From assembly GCF_963855985.1 (NCBI RefSeq), contig NC_087093.1:12663001-12727000 (forward strand): 64,000 nucleotides of DNA, in the 5' to 3' direction. Source of the DNA: Ostrinia nubilalis. Lineage: Eukaryota; Arthropoda; Insecta; Lepidoptera; Crambidae. Every line of letters starts with the position of its first letter. The stretch's first letter is position 1. The position numbers and the translations under genes are program-made. This document shows, piece by piece, positions 48,501 to 60,693 of this stretch. Below the pieces are notes generated by a model, which ran no database searches, was not told the DNA's origin, and was given only the letters and a program-made list of their open reading frames with translations.

Positions 48501-51500
48501 TTTGTAAAGCTTGATAAGGAAAGAGGATATCCTACGGAAGCGACGGCCCGTCGGTTGTCAAGATGTTATCGCGAAGAAAAAAAACATAGACTAAGGAGTC
48601 CCACTGACCTATACTTTTTACAGGCTGTATGCACGTGATAGTGCATCGCATGACGTAACGTATTTATGCCTGAGCCACTTCACCGTTATCTGGCTCGTTA
48701 CAGCACATGTTATAAACTGTACTGGAGGGTATTTTGCCACGACATAGGGCTGTCATGTTTGTGGCATCGGTATTTTGTAGTTGAATGAGGTCAAATTCTA
48801 CATCGTCTCTTATGAGTATTATGTTGATGATACTAAATATTCTTAGACTTAGTTGCACCACCTAACTTTGACCGTAACTATAACGATAACCGGTGTTTTT
48901 GTATGGAGTTTGACAGATTTTTGACGTTTGTCAAAGTTAAAGTAAGATGGTGCAACCCAGCCATAGAATCCAAAAACCCAACTACAATGTAGCTATAAGT
49001 CAAAATAAGTTCCAAATCATTAGTATCCATTGTAGAATGTTTCATGGCTTCAGTTGGACACATTTGGGTTAATTTCAACGAATCCTTGTAGGATCGGAAG
49101 TCGTAGAAGGCTGGTGTGTAATTCAAGTGACTGGCCGAGGGTATTAGGTGGGCACTTAATGGTTAAATTTAAAGGTATTTCTGGTCTGTGGGGGTTATTA
49201 AACTAGAGTATAGGTTTTAGAGGCGTCTTGTGAGTTCGTGACTAACAATTGACCGTGTAGTTCAGTGGCATCCAAACCTTTTTGGTTCGTGATGTTTTTC
49301 GGTTGAGGATAGACCTCCTTGCCCATATTATGTAGAATTCTAGGAAAACTAGGTAAAATCTATCAGGAAATAGCACATGCCACATGTTATTAGATAGATT
49401 CGAGAGACTTCGCGGACTATTATCAGTTGTTTGTCTGTATTTATTTCATCAATGGGAAGAAGAAAAATGTTCTTGATAAATTTTAACAACACAGAGCCGT
49501 TGCGGGTAGCAATGACCTTTTGGGTTGTTATACATCACTTAAAGTACCACCTATCCGTAGAACCTAACCAGAACGTAGACAGAACAACTCGTTAAAAAGG
49601 CGCTGACCTTACGGACACGTAAAAGTACAATCACAGTAGTACAATCTTGGTACAAATTGCCCACTGGGCAAATGCATGTTTATAATTTCTCAGTGGTGGC
49701 GAACGTTCGGCCTCATTTCGCAAAATGTTGACACGGGTGGGCACTAGGCACTTAGCCGAACCCGTGACGTGCGAAATGGTTATTTAATTTCAGTTAAAAC
49801 GGCCCACGATTTAATTAATGGTAAAAATCTTTTAATTACATTCATTTCCATTATGCAAACAGTGATGGGCGATGTTATGTTGATATTTTTTTTCTGCGGT
49901 CTTCTTTTTATATTTACGTTTCAATTAATTATTTTCTCTCTCAATTTTTGTTTCGTTCCATTGTGGTGTCAAGAATAGAATGGACGGACAAGGTAAAATA
50001 ATTGTTCTCTTCAGCATATTTCGTTAATATTTACAATAGGTACAATTATTAACCTACAATCATTAACTTTCTGAAAGTTTCACTAATAAGATAAAATATA
50101 ATTATCTAAAAAAGTCGCTAGCTGATGCTTACCTATGTTTTACTCCTTCATGCAAGAACTCATTTCGATGAAACTTTAAAATGTCATAGAGCATCTAACA
50201 CCATCAAGCACAAGGGCTACATTTAATTGGAATCTACATAAACGGAATGACCTGCATTTAGTTACAGTATTAAATAATAAAACTCACCCGTAGTTTCGTT
50301 GATGTTGAAGAACGGAGTGAAAGGATTCCCCTCAGATACCAGGCCGTATCTGATTGCCCTGGGCGCTCCCTTGTCGCCGTCTTCTGCCCGTACCCTGACC
50401 ACCACGTCCCCTGGCGCCACCTGTCTCGGCAGGTGGGTGACAGGGGGCGCTGCCGTGAAGACAGGGGGCATGTCCTGCACGTCTTGCACTACCACCACGA
50501 CCTCCAATGCGGCGATGTTGCGGGTGTCCTTGCCCAGTTCTACGTATGGATCCTGGAGGATAAAATTAAATGGTGATAGAGGTGGGCGCCACGCCGGCGC
50601 GCCGCCGCCGCCGCGAATTTTTTCACGCCGCCGCCGCCGACGACCAGCTGTCGGCGCGCCGATATTGATACTGTACAAACTATTTGAAATTTATTCCTCT
50701 CCTATACTGTACTAATTTGTGTTTCAAACGCTGAAGAACTATTTTTTTATTGAGTTGAGCGGCTATTCTAGTTCAATAAAGTCCTAGTATCACTGCGACA
50801 GGTACCGATATATTGTGATCGCCGCTATTTTCCTTACAGTTCGCCTCCGAGTCCTGCATCCATTAGGAATTGCAGTATCTTTTGGGGGGCGATATGTTTT
50901 ACATCTTGTGGGCTTCGGGTGTGTTTGCCCAGGTGTAAGCTCCGCTTGCGCATTAAAGGTCCGCAGTCCGTGAGAATGTGTAGTGGCGTTTCATCTGCCT
51001 CTTGGCACATCCTGCACGTTCTTGATTCGGACAGTCCCATAGTGGACAAGTGCTTGTTTAAGCTGCTGTGTACAGTGAAGGCTCGAACTAAGATGCGCAT
51101 TTTGATCCTACTCAGTCCTATGACCTGCTTAGAGCATTTTCGGTCATAGGCTTTTATAAGAGCTTTGGAATGAGTTAATCCTGGCGTGTCTGACCATGCC
51201 TTAAAGGATTTGTTTAGATAGATGTTCTCCAGGGTCATTTGAGCGGGACTTTTGGGAATGCCACAAAAGGGTTCTGGACCATATTGTGTTCCCTTCGCTC
51301 CCGCTCTAGCCAGTTCGTCGGCATTTTCATTGTCCACGATTCCCGCGTGACCTGGAATCCATCTCAGCGTTACTCTGTTACGTTTTCCTAGGGTATTAAG
51401 TCAACTCATGCAGTTTTCTACCAATTTTGAGGTGATTAAGTTGGAGTTTAAGGCCATCAGCGCGGCCTGACTGAGTTAATATAAATTATGTGGTTGGCAT

Positions 51501-54500
51501 AATTTTTTCGCAGGTTAGCTTCCGCACATTCAATAATGGCGTAGACTTCTGAAATATAGAGGCAAATTTACCCAGGCTTTTAGATAGCCTAAGCTTCGGC
51601 TGCTCTCCATACACGCCAAAGCCTACGTTAGGGCCCATTTTTGACCCATCAGTAAACCATATAACAGAAGAACTAACTATAATATTTATTCTTTAATGCC
51701 ATATAAATTGGTACACAAGGCGAACTTAATGCCGTTGATATACTAATATTGATTGAATAACTTAATACTAACTATATGTATTAACAGTTAATCAAGTACA
51801 TTATTCAAGTTACTGCTGGGTCTAGTAAATAATTGATCGCGAAAGGCGCCGGTCTCTTTTTCTGTCAAGAAAAAAATCCCCGCTTTCGTCTGGCAGATAA
51901 CCCACACTATTGGACTATACTTTAAGCGAATCCCTCACACAGAGATTGGCAAATATGTTTCGGAATGCAAATGGGAACCACAACCTCTGGAAGGCAACAA
52001 AGTACCTCCCTCAAAGTGTTCTCCGCTTATTAGGTCCAGTAATAATGAGTGCGAACTGACAAGAAAAATCTCAGACCTTTGCTACATGACAAGCCGGTTT
52101 ATTTAAACCCATTGACACGGATAATCCAAAAAATCCACAATTCAATCAAAAAAATAAGATCAAGCATTGGACTTGATCCGAGACTTGCAGCTATGCCTGC
52201 CTTTGATTCCTACTGATGATGATGATCATCCTACCGATTTCGGTCATGGTGACCACTTCGACTTAGCTGTCTTAGCGGCGCTGTTGCGCCCGAAGATGGC
52301 TTACATAGCCGATCTTCGCAGCAAACTCCTCGCACATTGAGAGTAATTACCCGCAGATGGACGGGATTTACATGATCGCGTTTTGCGTCGAGTTCAGTTG
52401 TGCGCTACTCGTTGAATTCGCGGACTCGCCTCTACACAACACAATCTCCCGCCATTCTAGGTGCTGTGCTGCCAAACCTTCCCATTGTGATTTGAGAGGG
52501 CTCATTTTGCATCTTTTCGTATGCTGTTTCTGGATATCTTTGTACTTGACTATCTGAGGAGTTGACCGCCATGTTTTCGCTTACCCTCCACAAGTTCAAA
52601 GTAGAAGATTGATTCCTACTACTCTAATTGAGGACGAAAGACGCAGGAGGACAAAGTGACTGACATAGCCCACAGAATCGCTAAAATCAAGTGGCAGTGG
52701 GCGGGGCACATATCTCGTAGAGCTGATGGTCGCTGGGGCAGTAAAGTTTTTGAGTGGCGACCACGAGCCGGAAGACGTAGCGTGGGCAGGCCTCCCACTA
52801 GGTGTACCGACGATTTGGGCAAGGTCGCAGGAAGTGCCTGGATGCGAGCGGCGCAGGACGTCTTTCGGCTGAAACGAAAGAACTAACACTAAGAGAGATG
52901 GCTAAGCTAAAGAAATAGCCAAAATGGACTCTCGTAAAGCACTTGCATTTGATCTGATCACCATGAAGTCCATGGTCTTGACAATGACCACACTGACCAC
53001 ACAAATGATCCATAAGGCTGGCAAGTCGCCTAACGAATTCTCTTATCGCTTAATTAATCTGACATTTGTATTGTTAAAATTATGGAAAAGGATCATTCTT
53101 GCTCGTTTATTCCCTTGCCTAAGTATGACCCATGTACTATAGTACACCCGACCATAAATTTTGGCAGAAACCATACCAACCATAATCAGTACAATGTTTG
53201 GAAAAGAAAGAATCGTGTACGTCTGCTTTTGCTGCGGTTTCAGCTGGGTTTATCATAAAGGACTACTCTATGAAATTAAAAAGTACCTTCTAGCACACTT
53301 CTACTACCTGCTGATGGATTCTTATCTCAGTGACAGACAGATTTAATTCAAACTCGGTGATTAAATCTTCTCTTTTTAGCTGCAGAGCTGGAGTACCTCA
53401 GGACTCTGTACTTGGTCTGATACTCTATAACATCTACTAGTAAAGTAGCCCAGACACCAGAAAGCTGCGGCATTCCTCAAATGTAACTGTGATCTTAAAG
53501 TGACTAGACTGTTGTAATGTCAGCTGCTTGGCTGACCAAGTAGCGCATGTAATTAAGCCCCGAAGTCTCACCATATCCAATCTAGACCTCGACACATTGC
53601 TGCAATCAACCTGCATTAAAAACCTGGACCGTAGGATGACATGGAAAGATCATAAATATAAATAAAACAGAACTGAATATAATATTCCACCGACAGTCAG
53701 CTAATCCAACATTAACTATGTGCCTCCAAAGAGCTCAAAAATACATGTTAAGGGTACTTTTATCGGCACATTGGTACGCTCGCCTTTAGGAAATACACGA
53801 GAACCTGATCTCAGCCAAACCCGCTATCCAAATATCAAAGTATTTATGATCAAGAGAGCTAATTTACTAGGGTAAACCACTGCTTTAGTGGCTCAAACTC
53901 CAACTAACTGCAAATCACCTGATTAGTCTTGACGACAGATACTAAAAAAGCTGATTTAAAAAAAATACCTAATGAACAAAGGTCAAACAAGGTCACGCCG
54001 CCGACGCCGCCGCCGCCGAGGTCAAAAAGTCGGCGCGCCGCCGCCGGCCAATTTTATATCGGCGCCCACCTCTAAATGGTGATAAGAAAATCAAAATTGT
54101 TTTATGAGTAATCTTTGATGTGATTATTGTTCATCAGTTACGGAGCCTGTAGACTAAACAGAACAACATTCGTTTTCGAAATTATTTCACATTCGACATA
54201 GTCAATTGAAAAACAATAGTAGGTAGGTACTAACTTTGGTATAGGTAGAATGCAATCTGTGTGCCTACCATGAGTTTACGTTAGGTGAGCTCGCTAGCGA
54301 ATACGTCAAAAAATTCTATGAAAATTTTATTTCTTGAAAGTAGCCGCTAGGGGCGCTGCACAATATGTCATACATTTAAATGTCATTTTTTTACGAAGTC
54401 GTTAGCGAGCACACCTAACGTAAACTCATGGTAGGCACACTGAACAAATTTTAATGTGTCTAGAGGTATTCAATCTGTGATGTATTTAGTATTCTGTCGG

Positions 54501-57500
54501 TTCGAAATTATGAGAAGTATAATATAGAAGTAGCACATCACCAATCATTATTCAAATATACGTAGTATGTGATAATTAAAGCCATGTATTTTACTAGTAC
54601 CTACCTATCCGTACCATTATACTTAGTAATTAGTAGCTTGCAAACTAACAATGTTAGATTCATTTCATCCTCATAGTTATCCAATTTCGCATTGCAATAC
54701 TGCATTAATTAAAGTAGAAAGTAACTTCACGAAGTGTTGTTAACTCGTATTTAGCTTCTTGTTGCTTTCAAAATGCTAGATCAATACTAAAAGTTCTTTC
54801 TGAAAAACCACTACATACTAGCCTTGTTTTAGATGCATTTAATAATAGACTATGATTGATACAAGGGCGCATTATTAAGATTTGTCCGGTAGTTGACCTT
54901 CCATTTCGGTCGACATAGTCACCCGGCCTGCGAATGCGCAACTCGATTACCATAATAATGAAGTAAAAGCTAATGGACTGGTTCAGTTTAAACGCATACC
55001 ACAGCTAGCAGAGTCAAATGGTACATAGACTGCGCCTCGAAGTCTAGGGGTCCCACCAAGAAAATGGTACCCTCAGTGTTCTCAGTCGACACCCGCCGCT
55101 GTCGTATCGCAAAAAGCGGTGATCCCTGCAACGAAAAAACGTAAAAACCATATAATTGCTACATCCATTTAGCAAAACAGAAACAAGACCGTAATAGACG
55201 ATGCTTTGAAATTACAGTACGCGTAAGGACACGCTCTCCATTATTATAGCATTTAAGTGGCCGACAAAACGACCTCAGGTTACGGGTGCCCGCCGTTCGC
55301 CACGGAGTGTGAGAAATTTAACACGCCTCGAGCCTTCTTAATGTCCGGTAATTGTGCAACATCATTGGATAGAGAGTCGCGAAAGCCCAACCCATCCCAT
55401 TGTGCACCCATCTCAAGGCTCTAGCGAATTCGAAAGGAATCCCAGCCTGATTTCATGCAAATCAGACCAATTTAAATAAAATTCCGAAACCAACGCACCG
55501 ATTGTAAACGTAATTTTGAAGTTTTCGACCATTTGAACAAGATTGCGGTCTGAAAGCAGCATTTTAATGAACCGACTTCTAATCGTTCCTTAATTTTTGT
55601 GCGTGGAATGTTTAACAACTTTGTGAATATAATTAATAGTATCTGGCGCTACTTTGCTAAAACTTCGAATATCAACGTCTTAATTGTCTCCAACACGATT
55701 GTTTCCCGTTGGAAGTTTTGAAACGCAATATTAACATCAAAAGTATTCCAGCAAATTATTAGAGGCAGGTATAATTTCCTACGCGGCCGTGTGCTGAGCC
55801 AACCACATAAATCTTAAAACGAATTTTGTCGGGGGCGTTAGGATACGAAGCTCCGCGGTGAAAATGAGCTCTATTAGTGTGTAAACGAAACCCCATTATG
55901 TGGTTATATCAGAATGCGTGGCGAACTGCGAGCGTCAGTAAATGATATTAAACACCCTAATGGTTCGCCGTAACACGTATTTTAAATGCAAAAGCCGTAA
56001 TTACTTACCCACAACTCCAGCTCTAAAGGTTTTGGTGACAATGGATTTTTCCTCGCTATAACAATCTCTAGGTCTGTCCCTCTTTTTGCGTCCTGCAAAA
56101 ATAAATCAAAGGTTGAAATCAACACTCACTGAGATGAGTATTCTGAATAGGTTGAAAGCCATGATCAAATTACTGGGAAATCTTTGATGTAAAGAATTGC
56201 CAATGAATAGGTTGTGTGTGTCTAATGAATGTAGATGAAACGTAGGATACGGGGCGAACTGTGTCGCGAAGGTTTTTGTAAGAACACGCGTAGGTTTGTT
56301 ATGTTTATTTTGCGTGTTGCCGCGCCCTAATTTCTCACGTTCCGTCTGTGCATGACATTTAATAGAGTGCGAGTTAATTTCGATATTTCATATTCGCAGA
56401 GGGCGCTGCTGTACTCATAGCTATCATCATCAATCAAGCTCCGACGCTGCCTCATTTGCTGGTGCGTAACACAACTTTACATTTATATTCAGTTACGTAC
56501 GCAAAATGCCGGTCTTAAATTAAAACTATAACATAATTCTCTACTTCTTATGATATTGAAAAAACAGCGAATTACTTTTGTAATGCATGAAGATAATTGT
56601 ACCTAATGAGGTGGGTTCGTGCATTTCTTGCACAGCGAACATTAAGCGTAAATGTATTCATCAACTTTTTAATATTCATTTCGGTCGTTCTTGTTTTTAC
56701 TAACTTTTATTTTAAAGAAAAAAGTGTAATCACGTCTTAAATAGGGCGGCGTTTATGTAATAAATTGCGATGGCTGTCAGCTTCAGCTCGTGTGATGGTG
56801 ATGAAGCGAGCAGGGCGGCACCTGCGTCCTTACGAACCAATATCTCGAAGTATGTTAACGACTGAGCGCACTGCAGCGCCTGTAGGATCATTATTTGATG
56901 GCTCGTGAATTAAAAATAGCTTTTATTTTGCTTACCTCAGGGACTAAAATGATGCTGGGCTGGTGCGGGAAAATGGTGTCCCTGGGCGTAGTGGCGTTGG
57001 TGCCAGTGATGGAACAGGCGATGCGATTGCTTCGTCCCCTGGTGTTCCGCACTGACAACCTGAAGTCCACGTAGCGGCCTGGCTCCAGCCTCCGCAGAAG
57101 GACCACATTGGCTTGGCACACGGAGTTGTAGCGGGTGCAGGGCAGCGTCACTATGCCGATGTCTAGGCGACCCATTTGACCTGTGCAAAACGGTACATTA
57201 AAATGTTAGGTTATTGCTCATTAAAATGATATTTTTATCGTAGCTACCCATAAAATGGTCTTTAAGTTACAGGCTCGAGTATCCTAGGAGAGAAAATGTC
57301 CCTGAACTGAATGTTTACGAGTAACTTAGTGTGCATTAAAGTGTTACGAAGTATCAATAAACAGCACTGAAGAAATATATCAATTGCGGCGCGGTGCTTT
57401 AGATAGCCTGCCCATAGTTAGATCAGTAAATTCAATCATACCATAACTCGTGGGTAGTTGTGGTCGTAATAACGTATTTCTTTTCGATTTCCGTGTTGTA

Positions 57501-58842
57501 ATGCTACTAGTTTTACGCATGCTGCGCGTGGTAGGTAATAAGATACTAGTTGTGAGATCAAGTACCATTGAAGGGCATGAGATATTGTAGTCCTAGTGCA
57601 CCTAATCATAAAATATAAGACTTAAATTGTAGCTACTTTTGAGGTGTACAGATCAACTTTTAGATCAAAGTAGCATGGGTTCAGAGACTGCCTAAAAAGG
57701 AATCTATGATGATGAAATTTAAGAGTCTATGATGCACAAGCTTTTTCTATTACTTGGCCGGCCAGTTTGCAGCTATTTCAGCACACAAAAGATATTTACG
57801 AAGCTGACTTGGTATCCAAGTACGCAATCGCTTGTCGTTTCCCCTTTGCAAAAGATTGGCCAATGAAACTGGTTTGGTATCAAAAATGCCAATGCTTAGC
57901 CGCTGAAAATTATGCCTACTGGGAAATCGAGTCTGGGACTTCCGGATCTCAGACAGGTGCTCTTACCAAAGAGGTGGATAAAATCAGCCGGTCTTAGCAC
58001 CTCTTTGGAGAGAGGTCCAAAGGCCAAAGTTCTGGTGGCAACCCGGCACCTCTTTGGTGACTCTCGGCAGTAGATTTTATACCTATGAGCTCGAAATGCA
58101 GCGGGTAGTCGAAGTCGGGGTCGGAGGCGCGCACGCGGTACACGACGGAGCCGATGGCCGCCGCATGAGCGTGATCGGGTCGAACACCGGCTCTACTTAC
58201 GAATAGACTAGGTAGGTATCCAAATGAACCATCGCTTGTCGCTGTCCCTTTGCAAATGATTGGCTAATTGCATCTCTAGAAGGAACAAGTGAGGAAGAGG
58301 AAAAGGCAATGGCACAAAGCCTTGTTGTTTCTTCGTTTTGATTAATTGACAAGATAAGTATTCTATAATGTACCTCATCATCATCATCATCATTTCAGCC
58401 TTAGGACGTCCACTGCAGAACATAGGCCTCCCCTAATGCTTTCCATGTTGATCGATTGGTAGCGGCCTGCGTCCAGCGCTTCCCTGCTACCTTTATGATG
58501 TCATCGGTCCACCTTGTGGGTGGACATCCCACGCTGCGTTTTTCGATACGCAGCCTCCATTCCAGAACCTTGCTGCCCCATCGGCCGTCAGTTTTGCGTA
58601 CTATGTGCCCTGCCCATTGACGTTTGCCACTTCAGATCATTCTATGTACCTATGAGCTCGAAATGCAGCGGGTAGTCGAAGTCGGGGTCGGAGGCGCGCA
58701 CGCGGTACACGACGGAGCCGACGGCCGCGTCCGCCGGCACGAGCACGAGTCGCATGAGCGTGCTCGGGTCGAACACCGGCTCGCCGGCGCGCGCGCGCGC
58801 TCCGCACGCCAGCACCAGCGCAACCACCACGGCAAACGTCAT
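39548..58842 (-). CDS. Cad86C: Cadherin, probable insect Cadherin-86C (13 coding exons)
   Basis: Exons in gene order: 58842-58650, 57180-56936, 56092-56009, 55125-55000, 50552-50288, 45921-45729, 45309-45066, 44717-44132, 44043-43701, 43597-43270, 43185-43055, 42543-42226 and 42020-39548 (TAA). All borders are AG/GT, phases agree and the total is 5,529 nt (1,842 aa). Residues 1-20: signal peptide. About 22-705: six cadherin repeats, with canonical calcium motifs in EC4-EC6 (DVNDNPPVF 474-482, DVNDNPPEF 582-590, DRE, DxD) but degenerate linkers in EC1-EC3 (VQDVQDMPPVF). 664-667: RQKR, a furin-type site. About 706-795: membrane-adjacent domain. 796-862: Gly/Ser/Asn/Thr stalk. 878-903: membrane helix, then CCCICEGC. 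The rest is an unusually long charged cytoplasmic tail, mostly one exon, with AAWSAE-like REAWSAEQ. It acts as a plasma-membrane adhesion receptor. Cad86C orthology is from memory; Cad74A, Cad87A or Cad99C fit less well. An AG acceptor one base before the ATG implies a 5' UTR exon upstream. Confidence 0.8.
43300..43510 (-). repeat. Gly/Ser/Asn/Thr-rich coding repeat in the cadherin stalk
   Basis: Inside the exon 43597-43270, short repeats of the type GSGNAGSG and GNTGSG encode a flexible stalk between the membrane-adjacent domain and the membrane helix. Mostly 15-nt units with a shared core such as CCAGAACC on the plus strand. Confidence 0.65.
45922..50287. other. Cadherin intron (between exons 5 and 6)
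   Basis: 4.4-kb intron. Apart from a 69-bp tandem repeat at 46331-46510 nothing functional is recognised; open frames are short and lack motifs. Confidence 0.45.
46331..46510. repeat. Tandem repeat of about 69 bp, three units
   Basis: GCGCCATCT recurs at 46335, 46403 and 46472 with similar following sequence (AAAACTCTTA, AACATTTT). Confidence 0.5.
50834..51690 (-). mobile_element. LINE RNase H and C-terminal fragment
   Basis: Minus-strand remnant of a non-LTR retrotransposon with an RNase H domain: WFTDGSKMGP, LRWIPGHAGIVDNENADELA and the final zinc-knuckle-like CRMCQEADETPLHILTDC, with an open end at 51337-50834. A TGA in frame near 51403 and a frameshift near 51550 show that it is dead. 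Confidence 0.65.
52650..52886 (+). mobile_element. RTE LINE C-terminal fragment
   Basis: Frame with IAKIKWQWAGHISRRADGRW, SKVFEWRPRAGRRSVGRPPT and a decayed WTDDL block (CTDDLGKVAG). Part of the standard RTE end lies deleted after MRAAQD. Confidence 0.6.
52920..53860 (+). mobile_element. Decayed Jockey-like reverse transcriptase remnant
   Basis: Pieces in several frames: WVYHKGLLYEIKKYL and SYLSDRQI (53230-53343), then RAGVPQDSVLGLILYNIY (about 53384-53437), then MTWKDH and LQRAQKYMLRVLLSAHW further on. Order matches a Jockey RT; many stops. Confidence 0.5.
54259..54440. mobile_element. 182-bp MITE, copy 2
   Basis: Nearly identical to 25011-25192, with GTGTGCCTACCATGAG ends and about 42-bp inverted repeats. 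Lies in the cadherin intron 187 bp outside the composite element. Confidence 0.65.
57181..58082. other. Cadherin intron 1, lower part
   Basis: No gene. A segment at about 57800-57870 (ATCGCTTGTCG ... AAAGATTGGCCAATG) reappears in altered form at about 58230-58270, on the other side of the duplicated exon. Confidence 0.35.
58083..58191 (-). pseudogene. Partial duplicate of the first cadherin coding exon
   Basis: Almost identical to 58650-58780 (end of the first coding exon), including the ELIG codons and a usable GT donor. It has an internal 22-bp deletion that breaks the frame, and lacks the ATG and signal-peptide part. It lies inside intron 1, about 460 bp downstream of the real exon in gene direction. 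Almost no other changes, so the duplication looks young. Confidence 0.75.
58376..58637 (-). mobile_element. RTE LINE 3' fragment at the exon 1 splice donor
   Basis: Minus-strand RTE tail (KTDGRWGSKVLEWRL, PTRWTDDIIKVAG and a TxQPL region recognisable) with an ATC microsatellite at its 3' end (58376-58392). Flanked by ATTCTATAATGTACC on one side and ATTCTATGTACC on the other, a target duplication of 12-15 bp that includes the cadherin donor. Confidence 0.65.
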
Positions 58843-58879
58843 CCTGGAACAAAACAAAGATATACGTCACTTCACTGTG

Positions 58880-59040
58880 AAATGAAATGAAACAGTTTAT
58901 TCAGTACATAGGCCTATTCCAGGGAACTTATACACGACGTCCCAAATATAGCTTGCCCTATTACCACTTCGGGACAACATATGGACTGGTGCTGAGAAGA
59001 AGTGGGTCAGCCTCTTTCAAACCAATACAGTAATTTAACT
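58880..59040 (-). repeat. LINE 3' end fragment (CR1-like)
   Basis: CAGTTTATTCAGTACATAGG, GGACTGGTGCTGAGAAGAAG and TCAGCCTCTTTCAAACCAAT form a phrase I associate with the 3' ends of lepidopteran CR1-group LINEs. No coding. Confidence 0.4.
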
Positions 59041-60693
59041 GGGAGTTCTATAAGAGATTGTGTTGTTCACACACGTGGAGACACAGATTGCCATCCTTGT
59101 TAAAAAAGAGGAAGAAGAATAACTTAGGAAGAGACGTTACGAAGTCGCTACTATGTGAACACAATTTTGAAGGGCTTAATCATTGTCCGAGTTGCTCAAC
59201 GGTCAGAACTCAGAAGCTGTATGCTCACTTACCACCTAAAAACCCAGTTAAAGAGTTTTCAATCAAATGTTAATTGATTTTTAATAGTTGATTCATACTC
59301 AGCCAATGACAGCAAATTCTCAATGCAAATGTAACTAATTAATAGACATATATACCCACCCCACGTATAAACAATAATCGACTTGCTCACTTTCACGAAA
59401 TTAATTAGTAAGTAAAGATACGCCTGCAAGCGAAACTCGCAAAAATATAACAACAAAGATAAAACACCCTTTGAATCTTCAATTTCTTCAAAGCATTCTA
59501 ATAAAACGCTATTTACAACGTGAATAAGTAATACTCGTATCGCCAGCACAAGGCTAATTTGCAGCGGCACAATTTGGCACTTTGGCACACTCGTAAGAAC
59601 TCACAAACTTCTTTGAAATGCGAAATGCAGGGCGAAGTTAGGCGCAAAGTTGTTCATCTATTTTGGCACTAAGCACTTTGACTTCTGTCTTTGTGTCATG
59701 TTTGAATAGCGCTGTCTTCCGCTCTCCAAGGAAATTGGAGAGAGAAGCAAAACATTCTGCTTTAAGTAGCAATCCGTGCCCGCATCAATAGCCGTTTAAA
59801 AAGATCAAAGATATAGAAGTTGTTTACACTTCAATTTGTTTTACCGCTGGTTATGCGCAAAATGTTTATCTAATTTCAACGCAAACTAAAAGAAATTAAT
59901 CCTTTAATTTTGCCTGTATTTTCCTTTTAAATTAACGAGAAAACTTTTTTGAATTTCCAAATTCACAATCGACCCCACGTTTTAGTCAAACAAAGGGAAG
60001 TCGAACTGTCGCCTCGGCGTCGGCTGCCTTAACTTCGGGACAGATTTGCTTTGAAGTTCAACCCAGTTTGTATTCGTCGATAACTTGGAGAAATCAAAAG
60101 TTAGGCGCAGACGCATCTAGGACAAGCGAGTGGAGTGCATTAAATTATAAATTGCCCGTATCTCTGGACTGGCGTTGGATCAGAGCGGCAACCGCAGAGT
60201 ATTAGCTGTTCGGTTAGGAGCTTTGGCTTAGCGGTAGGCGGTAGCGAGAGCGACAAGGATATGCGGGTTTTTACACACGGAGCTTAATGTGGAGCTTACA
60301 GGCTATAAAAATCCTCACTTCCTTGCCTGCTTCTGCTGTAGGTTCACACCAAAGTGGAGACCATATTTCACCGCTTCTATTAGAGTATTTCTCATCGCCA
60401 CGGTTCTCATCGTCACCTTCGTGGCGAATTTTATTTCTAACTTATTTCAACTTTTTGTAAACAAAAATTGTAGCGCTTGATGTGAAGATTGTATTCTCAG
60501 TAAATCAGTCAAATAGTGAGTCTCGTTTGGAAGCTTTAACGTTTTGAATTTTTTGATGCCACGAAAGTGATTCTGTACTTCACAGCAATATTTTTTTCAA
60601 ACTTTATTACTGTAAATGATTCTTAAGTGTTTATAAAACATATATTTTGTCTTATTTTCATAGATAAATAGCAATCACATAATATAAAGAGTA
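59041..60693. other. Presumed cadherin 5' region; no gene resolved
   Basis: The cadherin start exon begins at a splice acceptor, so a 5' UTR exon must lie at higher coordinates. A minus-strand donor GGTG|GTAAGT at 59233 is one candidate. Short open frames (59259-59588 minus, 60289-60480 plus) show no domain. Confidence 0.3.

Larger units (their letters stand above)
50579..54072. mobile_element. 3.5-kb composite TIR element with 12-bp target duplication
   Basis: Ends GAGGTGGGCGCC / GGCGCCCACCTC are perfect 12-bp inverted repeats. Both sides carry the perfect 12-bp duplication TAAATGGTGATA (50567-50578 and 54073-54084). Subterminal zones (50590-50665 and 53994-54062) are extremely GC-rich, with GCCGCC runs and GGCGCGCC sites in both orientations. 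The interior has no transposase. It carries a minus-strand LINE RNase H fragment, a plus-strand RTE tail and a plus-strand Jockey-like RT remnant. It sits in the cadherin intron only 26 bp from the acceptor of exon 50552-50288. Family unknown: 12 bp is longer than hAT (8) or Mutator (9-11) duplications. Confidence 0.65.

Noticed and set aside
58843..58857. Upstream in-frame start (MFCSR) before the cadherin MTFAVVV
   Set aside because: A good splice acceptor (TTCCAG) lies between, so these codons are intronic; the ATG at 58842 begins a proper signal peptide.
59259..59588. 109-aa hydrophobic minus-strand frame
   Set aside because: Hydrophobicity follows from AT-rich composition; lies in the presumed cadherin 5' region with no support as coding.
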